From: Geosiphon pyriformis
Lineage: Eukaryota > Glomeromycota > Glomeromycetes > Archaeosporales > Geosiphonaceae
NCBI GenBank assembly: GCA_016748015.1
Contig: JAAOMT010000588.1
Span: 1 to 33,355 of the forward strand
Length of the DNA stretch: 33,355 bases
Reading direction: 5' to 3'
Below, piece by piece: positions 1-9,706 of the stretch. Both the position numbers and the translations under genes were made by a program. The notes beneath the pieces were generated by a model that was not told the DNA's origin, made no database searches, and saw only the letters and a list, made by a program, of their open reading frames with translations. Positions within the stretch are counted from its first letter, which is position 1. Each line of letters starts with the position of its first letter.

Positions 1-2
1 GA

Positions 3-484
3 AGGGGAAAAAAAAAAAAAAAAAAAAAAGCATTTGAACTCTATTCAAAAGCAACAGAGGCGGGGTATTTAGATGCACAATACAATCTTGCAGTTTGTTA
101 TGCTAATGGAGAAGGAACGACAAAAAATTCAGAAAAAGCATTTGAACTCTATTCAAAAGCAGCAGAGGCGGGAGATCTAGATGCACTATATAATCTTGCA
201 GTTTGTTATAATAATGGAGAAGGAACGATAAAAAATTTAGAAAAAGCATTTGAACTCTATTTAAAAGCAGCAGAGGCGGGACATTTAAAGGCACAATACA
301 ATCTTGAATTTTGTTATGCTAGTGGAGAAGGAACGACAAAAAATTCAGAAATAGCATTTGAACTCTATTTAAAGCAACAGAGGCGGGACATTTAAATGCA
401 CAATATAACCTTGCACTTTGTAATAATGGAGAAGGAAAGATGAGAAATTCAGTTGAGGTATTTCCTTTTAAGAAATCTATGTGA
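3..484 (+). pseudogene. Sel1-like repeat protein fragment, frameshifted
   Basis: The stretch encodes tandem Sel1-like (TPR-related) repeats with the signature [13 protein letters not shown], then AQYNLAVCY, then GEGT. Such repeats build alpha-solenoid scaffolds for protein interaction. The unit is exactly 108 nt (36 residues): the codon pair for 'AF' recurs at 30, 138, 246 and 354. The left edge is cut by the window, and a run of 22 A residues (8-29) shifts the frame relative to the GEG motif at 1-9. One frame is open from about 27 to the TAA at 393-395. A one-base deletion near 372 moves the repeat into the next frame, which runs from 374 to the TGA at 482-484 and has also lost one codon in its YNNGEG motif. 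At least one break is seen, so I call it a pseudogene. The poly-A run could instead be an assembly or sequencing artefact. Confidence 0.8.
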
Positions 485-500
485 TTCTTATTATTCCTAG

Positions 501-1053
501 TTCTTATCTAACACTAAAAACTATATTTGTATAGTTCATGGACATCATAAAAGCGCCACATGCAAATACATCCTTGAATGCTATGGAACCACAAAAAACG
601 TTACAACTGATGAATTTTCTATGGTTCTACCATTTGCCGAACATGGGGACCTTAGAACTTTTCTCGAGAACAACGAAAACACTCTTATTAGGGCATGTTT
701 CTTCATATTCTTTTTCAAATCGCCAGAAGCCTAAGATTTATACATGCATCAAAACTGGTGCGTGGGGACTTGCATCCTGAAAATATCTTTGTATTGAAAA
801 CGAACCCCTTAATAGTTGTCATTTCTGATCTTGTACTCTGTCGTCCTGCAGATGACACTCCACAGTCTGGAAAAATTTACAGTGTTCTTGAGTATCTTGC
901 GCCCAAAATTTGCAAAGGGGGTTTCGGACTAAGTATAGCGATATATACAACTTTGCCATCATTTCCAGTGAAATTATTTCGGAAGAAAGACCTTTGAATA
1001 ATACGGATTCTATTTACGTGCGATTTGATGTGATTTATGAAGGCGTCCTATAA
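501..1053 (+). pseudogene. Protein kinase (TKL-like) remnant with at least two frameshifts
   Basis: Three frames together give the middle of a kinase domain. The first frame (501-734) carries ECYGTTKNVTTDEFSMVLPF and AEHGDLRTFLE, matching the beta4-beta5 and hinge region. The second (695 to about 920) carries FQIARSLRFIHASKLVRGDL followed by HPENI, then ISDLVLCRPAD, then IYSVLEYLAPKI. The third (about 925-1053) carries YSDIYNFAIISSEI and ERPLNN, matching SDIYSFGIIMSEI and RPLNN of fungal kinases. The catalytic HRD is replaced by RGD and the DLG/DFG glycine by valine, so it would be inactive even if repaired. The ATP-binding N-lobe and the final helices were not found. It starts only 17 nt after the Sel1 fragment on the same strand. 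Kinase and Sel1 domains are often fused in these fungi, but the order here is Sel1 first. Confidence 0.8.
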
Positions 1054-1094
1054 TCAAAAAACATACACCTCAATGTATTCACGTATTCTCGTGA

Positions 1095-1259
1095 TACTGC
1101 AAACAGCTTCAACATAGAGTTATTGCTGCTCGTGATAATTGTAACTTAAATCAACCCATCCGTGAAAAAATACTTTATTCTGACGAGACACAAGATGCGA
1201 TGCGAGACAAGATACAGAAGCCGGTTAACCTCAAAACCAGAATTTTCTACAAATGGTAA
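1095..1259 (+). other. Unrecognised 54-codon open stretch, possible gene remnant
   Basis: A frame open from 1095 to the TAA at 1257-1259 encodes a basic, hydrophilic peptide with segments such as HRVIAARDNCNLNQPIREKI and YSDETQDAMRDKI. It lacks an ATG at its start. Its base composition is clearly less AT-rich than the DNA that follows, which suggests former coding sequence. It sits just downstream of the kinase remnant and could be its C-terminal tail or a separate exon. I recognise no family. Confidence 0.3.
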
Positions 1260-2890
1260 GCGTTTCATTTATTATTATTGAAATAAGTTTAGTTTTGGTA
1301 AACTCTTTCTTAAACTTTTTGGTAAACTTTGCATGGACTTTAATCTTTCAAAACAAAAAGTTACTATTAGTATTTATTTATTTCCCAGAATGTATTAGAT
1401 TTTTATCATTAAGCTATTTTTTTATTGGAGTTTTTCATTAATTCTTTTTTAATTTTTAAAGCAATAATGAGTATGAATATATAAATTAAGATAAATGAAG
1501 AATTATTTTCTTAATTAACACTTAACAGCATTATATATGTTATTGATTTCTTTATATATTTACTAATTAATTTTTGTATATATTATTAATTTCTAGTTAT
1601 TTAATAAAGAAAATTTTTAAATTGATTTTTAATAATTGTTTAATATACTTGAAAAAAATAGACTTTAAACAATAATCTAGAATTCTTAACAACATTATTA
1701 TTGTAAAGTAAATTTAAAATATTGGTAGTATTTTAATGTTGCTAATTTAATGATTGCCATTTTGGATACATTTCAACATATTAATTCTTAAAAAAACATT
1801 AATTATTAATAAATGTATTTTTCTACCTTGAATAACTTAATCCAAACCGTTTATAAATGTTGTATACCCAATTTTACTTTCTAAATTATAGTTGTAGTTT
1901 AAAAAAGTCAAATTTTTTTAAAGAAATTATTAATAGTATTTTATTCTGTGTTTTAGAAGATATATCTTGATTTTCGTATTAAAACTACTTTTTAAAAGGT
2001 TGTAAACAATCTATATTTTTTATTTTTTATTAATAATGAAATAAAATAATTAAAAAATTATTAAAAATAAGTTAATTAATTTTAAAGCTATTAGTTTATA
2101 GAAAAAAATAATATTTTAAAGAAATAATTGATTTTTGTTTTTTCAAAATAAGAATTTTTTATATATGTTTGAGTAACATTAATTTAAATTATATATTGTA
2201 CAAATTGAATTATTAATTAAATAAAAATTATAAAAATAACTTAATGCTAATTTGACCCAAATTTTAATTAGTAATACTGGTGTTTGATTTGCTTAGAAAA
2301 TTTATAAAAGTTCAAGAATATAATATGTATCTTTTAGACGTTAATTAAAATAAATGATAATATTGAATTTTTTATAAGTAAAGAGATTTTAAATAAGCTA
2401 TTAGTTCTATCAAAATTTAGATAAGGTGAATTTTTTGGAAAAATACAACTTTATAAATAAAATGGATGCAAAAGAACTATTTCTAGTACTAACTTAGTAT
2501 AACTGGCTACGAGTTATTAAAATGCAATCTACATTTAATATGTAATATTTGGATTTTAAAAAAATAGTTAAAGCATAAAAAATAAAAACTTAATCAAAAT
2601 AAATCATATTTTTTAATAAATTTTTCTTTGAATTTTAAGAATCATATATAAGTATTGGTTATATAGAACAGTACATGTTTACAAGTTATAAATAAACTTC
2701 ACTTTTCAAAAAATTTCTTATTTTTGGATATCAAAAAAATGTTTTTTTGCATTTAGCTCAAATTTTTTTAACATAAAACTTGCTTTTACAATATAATTAA
2801 GAACCTTAATGCTTTATTTAAAAAAAAATATTCCAAACCGTTCAAACAAACAAAACTAAAATGTATTTTCTTAAAAACACACAAAATACT
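1260..2890. other. AT-rich non-coding stretch
   Basis: Very AT-rich sequence with many stops in every frame and no recognisable motif. A 62-codon frame beginning at the end of the preceding remnant is hydrophobic low-complexity and looks fortuitous. No RNA gene or repeat array seen. Confidence 0.5.
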
Positions 2891-3125
2891 ATGATAAACA
2901 TTGAAAATATTAAACAAGTATTAAAAAAAGCTAAGATCAAATATAAAAAATATATGGAGAAACTAAATAGATTAAAAAAAAACTTAGACTGATATTGATA
3001 AGAAAAAGACATAAATAAAAAAAAAGCTGAAAAAAGAACTAAAGAATTTAAAAATAGACAAAAATAAGTAGAAAGTACAGATATAAAACCTACAAAATGG
3101 TTTAAAAGAAAAACAGACAGTTAAT
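2891..3125 (+). repeat. Lys-rich coding remnant, copy 1 of a putative dispersed repeat
   Basis: An ATG at 2891 opens 33 codons of a lysine-rich, coiled-coil-like peptide (IKYKKYMEKLNRLKKNLD). The same frame then continues past TGA, TGA and TAA codons near 2991-3000 through EKDINKKKAEKRTKEFKN and, after another TAA, VESTDIKPTKWFKRKTDS. All the interrupting stops can arise from Arg, Trp or Gln codons by single transitions. The segments at 2951-2986 and 3066-3104 resemble two segments at 20387-20422 and 20536-20574, in the same order and strand. This suggests an old transposable element or gene family. The family is not identified. Confidence 0.35.
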
Positions 3126-4695
3126 AACTTTATTAACCAAGATTAAGAAATAAAATAAAGTAAAAAATTTACAGAAATTACTTTTTTATCTATTATTTTT
3201 TGTTTATTTGATTAATTCATTTCTGTTTCTTGCTTTTAAAATCATTTTGCATTTAACTTTACAAAAAAAATTTTTGATCTATCTTAACTTAAGTTTTATT
3301 AAGTAAAATTTATATTATATTATCTTAGCATATTGTGTGTTTTTATACACTATATTCTTTTTATTAATATAATTTTAACTTAATTATCAGTATAAATATT
3401 AAATAATCAAACCAAATAATTCTAAGTTTATTTGAAACTTTATAAACAAGAATTAAAAAATATTATAAAAACTATAGCACAAAATCTTAAAACAAGATAC
3501 ATATTTTTTTATTTTTTTTCTTAAAAAAATTGAAAATACTTAAGTATTCTATATTAGTTTAAAATAGTATTATCTAAAAAAAAGCATTTTAATCAAATTT
3601 TTATTTAGTTATTAATATTTAAATGTTTTTACAACTTCTTTATAAAAAAGTAAATTTAGATAATATTATTGTAAAATATGAATATTTATTTTTATAAAAA
3701 TTCTGAAATTAATTATTAAACAACACATATTATACTTAAAAAATATAATAGTTTTTTTGGTTATTAATAGTTTACAAAAGACTATTAAATTATTAAATGA
3801 TAAATTAAAACAGCTTTTTTAGTTTTCATATATCTTATTTAGTATTATAGATTTTGTATTATAAAGTATTTTTTTTTTTATGCTGTACTGGTTTTATTAA
3901 ATAATTTTCAATAATTTTCTTTAATTTAACATATATCTACCTATTTTTTTTCTTTATTTTTCTAGTATTCTCAAAGACAAAACTAATAAAAATAATTTTC
4001 AAGATAATTATATTTTGAACATTTTTATAAATAATAAAAAATTCGAAGTATTAAAAACATTTTTGAATAAGTATAATATTAAATGTTGTAATATAAATAA
4101 TTTTATAAATAATTTTTGTTATAATTTTTTTATCAATACATTAATGTTTTTTATCAATACATTAATGTTTTTTATCTTAGTAATAAAGAAGTTTAGATTA
4201 TTATATTTTGACATGTTTCTTTCTAATACAATTAAAACATTCTTATAAGTTATTTAATATAAACTAATTTTGATTAAATAGATTATCTACAAAAAAATAT
4301 CTTATTGTTTTATATATTTGAATCTGAATATTAGTACAGCAAGTTTTCAAAAAAGATAACTTATTATTTTGAGATTTGTAGTTAAATAACTATAGAAAAT
4401 ACAATGTAATTATAAAGTCTATTTACCATTAAAGTTTCAATTTTGGAAGAAATTTAAATATTTTATTGCAATATTTTGTTGTTTAAAATTACAGTTATTA
4501 AATAAAAATAAATAAACAACAATCAAAAAAATTCATGTTTAAACAGCTTTTGAAAATAATAGTAATATAAAATTTGTAATTCATTATATGAACTTACAAA
4601 TTGCCCAACATTAACAAAAAACAAATTTTAAGTTGTATTTATTTAATCTATAAAATATTAATTATAAAGACAAAACAACAATTAATGTTTGATAA
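3126..4695. other. AT-rich non-coding stretch
   Basis: Very AT-rich DNA without a credible gene. A 77-codon frame at 4015-4248 is Asn/Phe/Ile-rich, lacks a convincing start and is partly made by the 21-bp duplication at 4131-4172, so I do not call it a gene. One TTCGAA hexamer lies near 4041. Confidence 0.5.
4131..4172. repeat. 21-bp perfect tandem duplication
   Basis: The unit tatcaatacattaatgtttt plus one t (21 bp) occurs twice back to back. The length is a multiple of three, so it repeats seven residues in one frame, but the surroundings look non-coding. Probably a replication-slippage product. Confidence 0.9.
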
Positions 4696-4967
4696 TACAA
4701 ATACTTTATTATTAATAAATCAAGTACAGAAGCTAATAATATTTTTCAATATTTAGACCAGCTACATACATCTTATGTTATTGCTATTGAAATCAATAAA
4801 TGCAAAAATGGGCAAAAACAACTTGTATTAATTTTATAGTGCAATATGAAAAAGAACGAAATAAAATAATATCTAAAAAGCCATTTAAAAATATTGAAAA
4901 AGTAATAACAAGAACAAATATATCTAAAGAACTAATAGAAAATATTACAACAAGATATTTTATGTAA
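4696..4967 (+). pseudogene. Unrecognised coding remnant in two overlapping frames
   Basis: Two short frames overlap as if one reading frame had lost a base. The first (4696-4839) reads SSTEANNIFQYLDQLHTSYV and then IAIEINKCKNGQK. The second, with an ATG at 4800 and TAA at 4965-4967 (55 residues), reads KWAKTTCINFIVQYEKERNK, IISKKPFKNIEKVITRTNI and SKELIENITTRYFM. A one-base change in the short A-run around 4805 would join them. Residue composition is balanced, unlike random translation of AT-rich DNA. I recognise no domain. A degenerate transposable-element protein is the best guess but is inference only. Confidence 0.35.
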
Positions 4968-5503
4968 ATAGCTTTTATGTTTCAAAAAACAATAAATAAT
5001 ATTAACATAGTTTCAGAATGGCTTATTTTATTTGTTATAAAATAATTTAGAGCTTGCAAAATTACATTATTTGGAGTGTTTCGAATTTTTAAAATTTCAT
5101 TTTATTGACAATTTACTAATGCCAAGTCGGAGTTGTATTTAAATTATATCATAGATATTTTAGCAACCCTATTTTCAGTCATATGTTTATTGGCTTAAAC
5201 AGTATTCACAGTAAATATTACTAACCAATTATCAGGTTATAAAGCAATTTACAAATAAATAAGTTAAGTAAATGATTAGCAGAAAGCCAATAATTAATAT
5301 ACATATAAAAAAATAGTTACTTGATATTTTTAAGTTTTTAAAAATAGTATTTAAATAATTATTTTATTATATTATTAAATTTTAAAAAACCAAATAAATT
5401 CTACATAAAAATATAAATACATGACAAATAAAAAATTATGAGCAAATATTAAAAAATTCTGTATTTTTTAGAACTAGACTATTGCTGTAGTTGTTTGATC
5501 AAA
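4968..5503. other. AT-rich non-coding stretch
   Basis: AT-rich DNA with no open frame of note. A TTCGAA site lies near 5081. Nothing else is seen. Confidence 0.5.
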
Positions 5504-5707
5504 ATGTCTAAAAAAGAATTTGCCAAATTGCAAGAAGCTTTTAAAGCTCTGGTAAAAAAAAACTTTTTTTTAAGTAGATGGTAGTATAAAAAGAATGCCA
5601 TAATAAAAACATGGCTACTACACATACTGGAATCAACGCTCCACAAAAAATCTTTTGATATAATTAATTTAAATTTTTGGGACCAGCTATTATATTTTAT
5701 TTTATAG
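5504..5707 (+). pseudogene. Weak coding remnant with one internal stop
   Basis: From the ATG at 5504 the frame reads MSKKEFAKLQEAFKALVKKN, meets a TAG at 5582-5584, then continues in frame with NAIIKTWLLHILESTLHKKS and FDIINLNFWDQLL to a TAG at 5705-5707. The composition is protein-like. An 84-codon frame also runs antisense over 5479-5733, so the coding strand is uncertain. No family recognised. Confidence 0.2.
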
Positions 5708-6274
5708 CGTTCACCGTTCAAATTATCAAACAATTAAAAATTCGATGAAAGTACTAATTCTAGCAACTCTGATGTAATTTTCAGAAAGTTTATGAATTCT
5801 TAGTGAGAGTAATGTGTTTTTAAAAGTTGGCTTGAGCTTAATTTGATAATAAAAGCATTATATCAAGCAATTTTTTTTTACCCAAACTAATTTTTCAATA
5901 TGCACATTTTTTTTTAGCTCTGAATAATTATCTCAAAATTAAAGATTATCAAAGGTGACCTAATATCATTTATAGTGAATAAAGTTTGATGAATAAGGAC
6001 ATTTTTTGTAAGAGAAACAATATAAATACAAACTTTGATTTTAAGAAGTTACTTTCTAAATTTAAAATTAACAAACATTTAAAAAAAGCCTCTTTTACTA
6101 TATATTATTCAGTTTTATCATTTATCCGGATTTATTCATATTTATCCAAACAATCGATAAAAAATTATTGGAGGGAGGGGGGGGTAAGGAACTAATGAAA
6201 TGATTTCAGATTGTAATTCAAGAAATTTGTTCACAGTAACATAAATCCTGTAAACAAATGACGAGTGTTTTAAA
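5708..6274. other. AT-rich spacer downstream of the Sel1 gene
   Basis: No convincing gene. A 69-codon frame (5986-6195) is Lys/Asn/Ile-rich and ends in the G-run, so it looks fortuitous. The right part is the presumed 3' flank of the minus-strand Sel1 gene. Confidence 0.4.
6170..6189 (+). repeat. Isolated G-run in AT-rich DNA
   Basis: The + strand reads GG-A-GGG-A followed by eight G and then TAAGG. It stands alone in a very AT-rich context and has enough G tracts to form a quadruplex. It lies about 90 nt beyond the stop of the minus-strand Sel1 gene, so in an extended transcript it would appear as a C-run. Confidence 0.8.
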
Positions 6275-6883
6275 TTAACGTAGAGCTTTTTCCTCGTTTT
6301 TCATTGTTCCTAATCCTTTTTGATAGCACCCTCCAAGATTGTTTTGTGCCATTATATTACCCGCCTCTGCTGCTTTTGAATATAGTTTGAATGCTTTACT
6401 CCCGTTTTTCATTGTTCCTAATCCTTTTTGATAGCACCATCCAAGATTGTTTTGTGCCTTTAAATGTCCCACCTCTGCTGCTTTTGAATAGAGTTCGAAC
6501 GCTTTTCCTCTATTTTGTGAGACACCAATTCCATTGCTGTAACAATCACCTAAAAATAATTGTCCAAAAGAATCCTCTGCATTTGCTGCTTTCTGAAATT
6601 CTAAAAATGCTTTTGTTAAATTAGAGATAGTTCCAATCCTATGTTCTAAAAAAAAGCCGAGCAAAACATAGTCTATCGAATGCTTTAAACTTTTATTTTT
6701 CAAATGATTGAATAAGTTTTCAGGTTTTTTCTGATTGCGTTCAAGATATTTTTTCACCAAGTTAGCAACTTTTGAATATTCATCAGCTGGAAAACTAGCC
6801 AAATTTTCTTTGATAACAATCAATACTCCTTCAAGCCAGTCGAGGGGTGAAGTTGCATTTTCAATTGATGATTTTGAAGACAT
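6275..6883 (-). CDS. Sel1-like repeat protein, 202 aa
   Basis: Single-exon gene beginning at an ATG (MSSKSSIENATSPLDWLEGV). Residues 1 to about 65 form a mostly helical N-terminal region (ENLASFPADEYSKVANLVKK). Sel1-like repeats follow: about 68-103 (a diverged unit with LLGFFLEHRIGT), 104-139 (LGDCYSNGIGV), 140-175 (NNLGWCYQKGLGT) and a final truncated unit from 176 (NNLGGCYQKGLGT). The protein stops inside the fourth unit at EKALR, where sister repeats continue as [10 protein letters not shown], so its C-terminus may have been shortened. The last two units are nearly identical at DNA level. No membrane segment or signal peptide is seen. Such alpha-solenoids usually act as cytosolic adaptors, often with kinases. 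It is a paralogue of the broken copy at the left edge. No stop or frameshift interrupts it, but expression is unproven. Confidence 0.8.
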   Translation of the reverse strand: MSSKSSIENATSPLDWLEGVLIVIKENLASFPADEYSKVANLVKKYLERNQKKPENLFNHLKNKSLKHSIDYVLLGFFLEHRIGTISNLTKAFLEFQKAANAEDSFGQLFLGDCYSNGIGVSQNRGKAFELYSKAAEVGHLKAQNNLGWCYQKGLGTMKNGSKAFKLYSKAAEAGNIMAQNNLGGCYQKGLGTMKNEEKALR

Positions 6884-7769
6884 GATTGAATATTTTGTAT
6901 GTGTAAGGAAGAATTATTGAAGAGTTTGTCTTGCTATTAAATTAGGATTTCAATCTATAATCACATTCCCGAAAAGGCTGGCCCTGAAGAAATCTGAAAC
7001 GCTAGAAAGTTCATTCCATCATTTACATTCTTAAACAGGTAGAAATCAAAGCCGCAAAAAGGCTAACTAGGCTTATCATTATCTTATTGCTATTTTAATT
7101 ACACTCTGTTTGGTGATTGCCGATTTCAATACAAGGTTGGAGATGGTTTTTGCTAGCCCTAGCTGCCTTCTTTAATATAATTTCTTTGTAATGCTTATCT
7201 TAGATTTCAGTCGATAAAACCAATTTAATTAAACGAATATTTAGGAAACTGCTTTGTGAATTTTATTAATAGATTAACATGAAAAATTCTAAAGTTGGGT
7301 TAACTCAAGATTGTTATCTGTTTTAACCATCTTTTACCTCAATTAGTACATGAATATATAATGCTAATGCACGCATATCTACTAACTCAAGATTTCCGAC
7401 CACTTGCATATAAACTTTTAAGATTTTGTCAATTAATGTATGCTAGATGAAATCTACTTATAGAAGCTAACCCGTATACATCTTTGCTTTAAGATGATGT
7501 ATTTTTGAAATGTAAAATTTGGCAGAATAAAGAACATTTTAGCTTCAATAAAACAATTATTTAAAGAAAAATATTTTCCCCACGTATATTAATATTCAAA
7601 TTCCAGAATATTAATAAAGCTTGGTTCCATTCATTGACATTTAGGAATGTCACAATATTATACATATATCTTTACATAAAGATATTGAAACTCTTAATTC
7701 AAACGCATTTTTAAATAAAAAATTCTTTATCAGGTTATGTTATTATAGGTTTTATAAATAAATTGATCC
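6884..7769. other. Spacer upstream of the Sel1 gene
   Basis: This holds the presumed promoter of the minus-strand Sel1 gene. About 6950-7200 is noticeably less AT-rich than the flanks and may hold a decayed gene, but frames are short and I recognise nothing in them. No RNA gene seen. Confidence 0.35.
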
Positions 7770-7995
7770 TTGCCAGTCAAAGCGACTGATGACAAAAGTG
7801 ATATTATCACGAGGGATCTGATGTCCAATCAGGTAAGTGCGATATGTACTTTGATAGGATTTATTGTTGGGGTTGCATCTGACAACTACAAAAGATGGTT
7901 AGCACCTTCTTTGTGTTCCACTTGGCTTTGTTGTAATCTATGCATACAGTCTGATACTTTATTTTATATACCACATTTGTAAAGAAAACATATGA
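7770..7995 (+). pseudogene. Two-helix membrane protein fragment with a frameshift
   Basis: Frame 7770 to about 7902 reads ATDDKSDIITRDLMSNQ, then a hydrophobic helix (VSAICTLIGFIVGVASD), then NYKRWL. The next frame carries on from about 7906 with LCVPLGFVVIYAYSLILYF and IYHICKENI, ending at the TGA at 7993-7995, which forms a second helix. The switch needs a one-base change near 7900. There is no ATG, and a stop lies directly upstream, so the 5' part is missing. The bases CAG/GTAAGT at about 7829-7837 match a fungal splice donor, so the first part could instead be an exon ending at MSNQ. The family is not recognised. Confidence 0.4.
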
Positions 7996-9217
7996 AACTC
8001 ATATGACACGCATGTGCATGTGACAAGCAGCATACCTCTTTCATAGTCTTTCAATAAAAGTTATACATCTCGAGCGAAAATAATTTTTTTTTTAATTGAT
8101 TAATGTTTAAATGAAGTTGATTCAATTATTAGAACAAATTTCTTTTAAACTACTTTGGATTCTTAAAAACAAACTCTTGCTGGCATTAAAATTAAAGAGA
8201 ATCTCAAACATGAAGGCTTTTTTATGTATTTCCAGCCAAAAAGCATATTCATGTTGTGATACCACTTTTTTTCTTTCACTCCATAGCAAACATGATCTGC
8301 TTATTTTTAAAGGTTGGAAAAGATGCCTTACTGTGAGAAGGTTCTAAAACTTTTTATTATACAAACATGCTATTTTATGATTTTCTTATTAAGATTTATC
8401 AATTAATATGTGAGGAAGAGTCCCAAGAAATCTCGAATTAATTAAAAGTGAAAGTACTGAGAGTAGTTGTCTACTAAAAATTTTCAAGTTCAACTAGTCT
8501 CCAAACATCAATTACTAATAAAAAAAAAGGTTTAGTATTGCTTTGTTTCGTCGTTTTATAGAATCGGACCTGTCTTAATTGAATCTAAGCAGTCTTTCAC
8601 AAATGAAGTTCCAACCCTAATCCTTATAATATTCAAATCATTCGAACGTTTTAAATAATAAAAACTTTGAGTTTTTTGCCTATTAAAAAATGTTATTAAG
8701 CCTAAAATACATTTTACTAAATAGTCATTTATTTTAATCGTGGTTTCTTGTTACTTTTTTGTTTTAAATTAAAATTTTACAGGCTTTTTAAAATATCATA
8801 AATTCATCAAGGAGATTTTAGTAGATGCTTTTTTACTTATTGTAGCAAATATATTTTTAATATATTCTTAAAGATGATGGTTACATCTTTAAAATAAGAC
8901 TCAGAAAATAGTTTTGTCAAAGTTTTTTTTTTTAACTATCAAAGTCCTCATGAGCAGTTTTATTTTTGTAAAGAATAAATAAATAACTATTTAACGCATA
9001 TAAAATACTAATCAAACTGCTTCTAATTAAAAAGATTTCTGAATTTTGAATATTGATTACAGATTCCCAATAAAAAAACTGTCATCATAGCTCATTATTA
9101 TGTTTGGTTAAATTAATACAGAATTCTTTTTGTCTAAACTATTCCAAAAAGTATTGATATAAAACTATATAGCTGCTGTTATTATGTTATCATATTTTTT
9201 TTATTAAATGATAAATT
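7996..9217. other. Spacer with faint coding traces
   Basis: Mostly AT-rich. Frame 8536-8658 (40 codons) reads IGPVLIESKQSFTNEVPTLI and then FKSFERFK, and is less AT-rich than its flanks, so it may be a gene or transposon remnant. Frame 8111-8347 starts with ATG but has an overlapping alternative (NLKHEGFFMYFQPKS), and neither is recognisable. A perfect 9-bp inverted repeat with a 7-nt loop (TTAAAGATG / CATCTTTAA) lies at 8868-8892. Confidence 0.35.
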
Positions 9218-9706
9218 ATGCTCAATTTAAAAAATTAGCAGTCAAATTCTTTGAAAATTTTCAAAAAGGGCAAATTGGGCACTCAAATTTTGCCTTTTTT
9301 TCATAAAATACTTTAGAAATTGAATAAAGTTGTACAAAATTCAAAGAGATGATTTAATAATGCTAAAAATATGAATTTATTTGTGAAACTCAAAAGAGGC
9401 ATCTTGGATATTTAGCAAGAAAAAAATCCTTGTTTAGGACATAAGGTTTGTTCAATTTTTTCAAATAATGGCACATTATGCAAAGCAGTGTATTTTGCTA
9501 AAGTACATGAAATTAATGGTATAAAACTTTATAGGGGCAAATTTTTGAAATTATGAAAAAAGCTCAATTTCTACTGATTTTCAGCTAGGTTGTCAGCGAA
9601 AACAGCACAGAAGAAATCCAAAACTGAATTACTGTGTATATTAAAAGTGAATAACTTTATAGTGAGCTTTGCAACTCTGACTATTCAGTTTCTTATGGAG
9701 AAATAA
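9218..9706 (+). pseudogene. Unrecognised decayed reading frame, about 163 codons
   Basis: One frame from the ATG at 9218 to the TAA at 9704-9706 has protein-like composition but six internal stops (TAG or TGA). Readable segments include KLNKVVQNSKR, NPCLGHKVCSIFSNNGTLCK, AVYFAKVHEINGIKLYRGKF and SARLSAKTAQKKSKTELL. A coding-like stretch continues in another frame beyond it (SYGEIKTFKLESKI, then VGDAKGSIHEISGGRFLKK, to about 9830), suggesting a further frameshift. The stops can arise from Gln, Trp or Arg codons by single transitions. No family recognised; a dead transposable-element protein is possible. Chance cannot be excluded, because stops are only about half as frequent as expected for such AT-rich DNA. 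Confidence 0.3.

Noticed and set aside
103-294. 63-codon frame on the minus strand over the Sel1 repeats
   Set aside because: It is the antisense shadow of the 108-bp Sel1 repeat; the repeated peptide [20 protein letters not shown] only mirrors the repeat unit.
6391-6624. 77-codon plus-strand frame over the Sel1 gene
   Set aside because: Antisense shadow of the Sel1 gene on the minus strand, with the same mirrored repeat peptide.
9263-9299. Inverted repeat AAAAAGGGCAAA / TTTTGCCTTTTT as a terminator or transposon end
   Set aside because: Imperfect (one bulged base), built largely from A and T runs, and located inside a decayed reading frame; no target-site duplication was seen.
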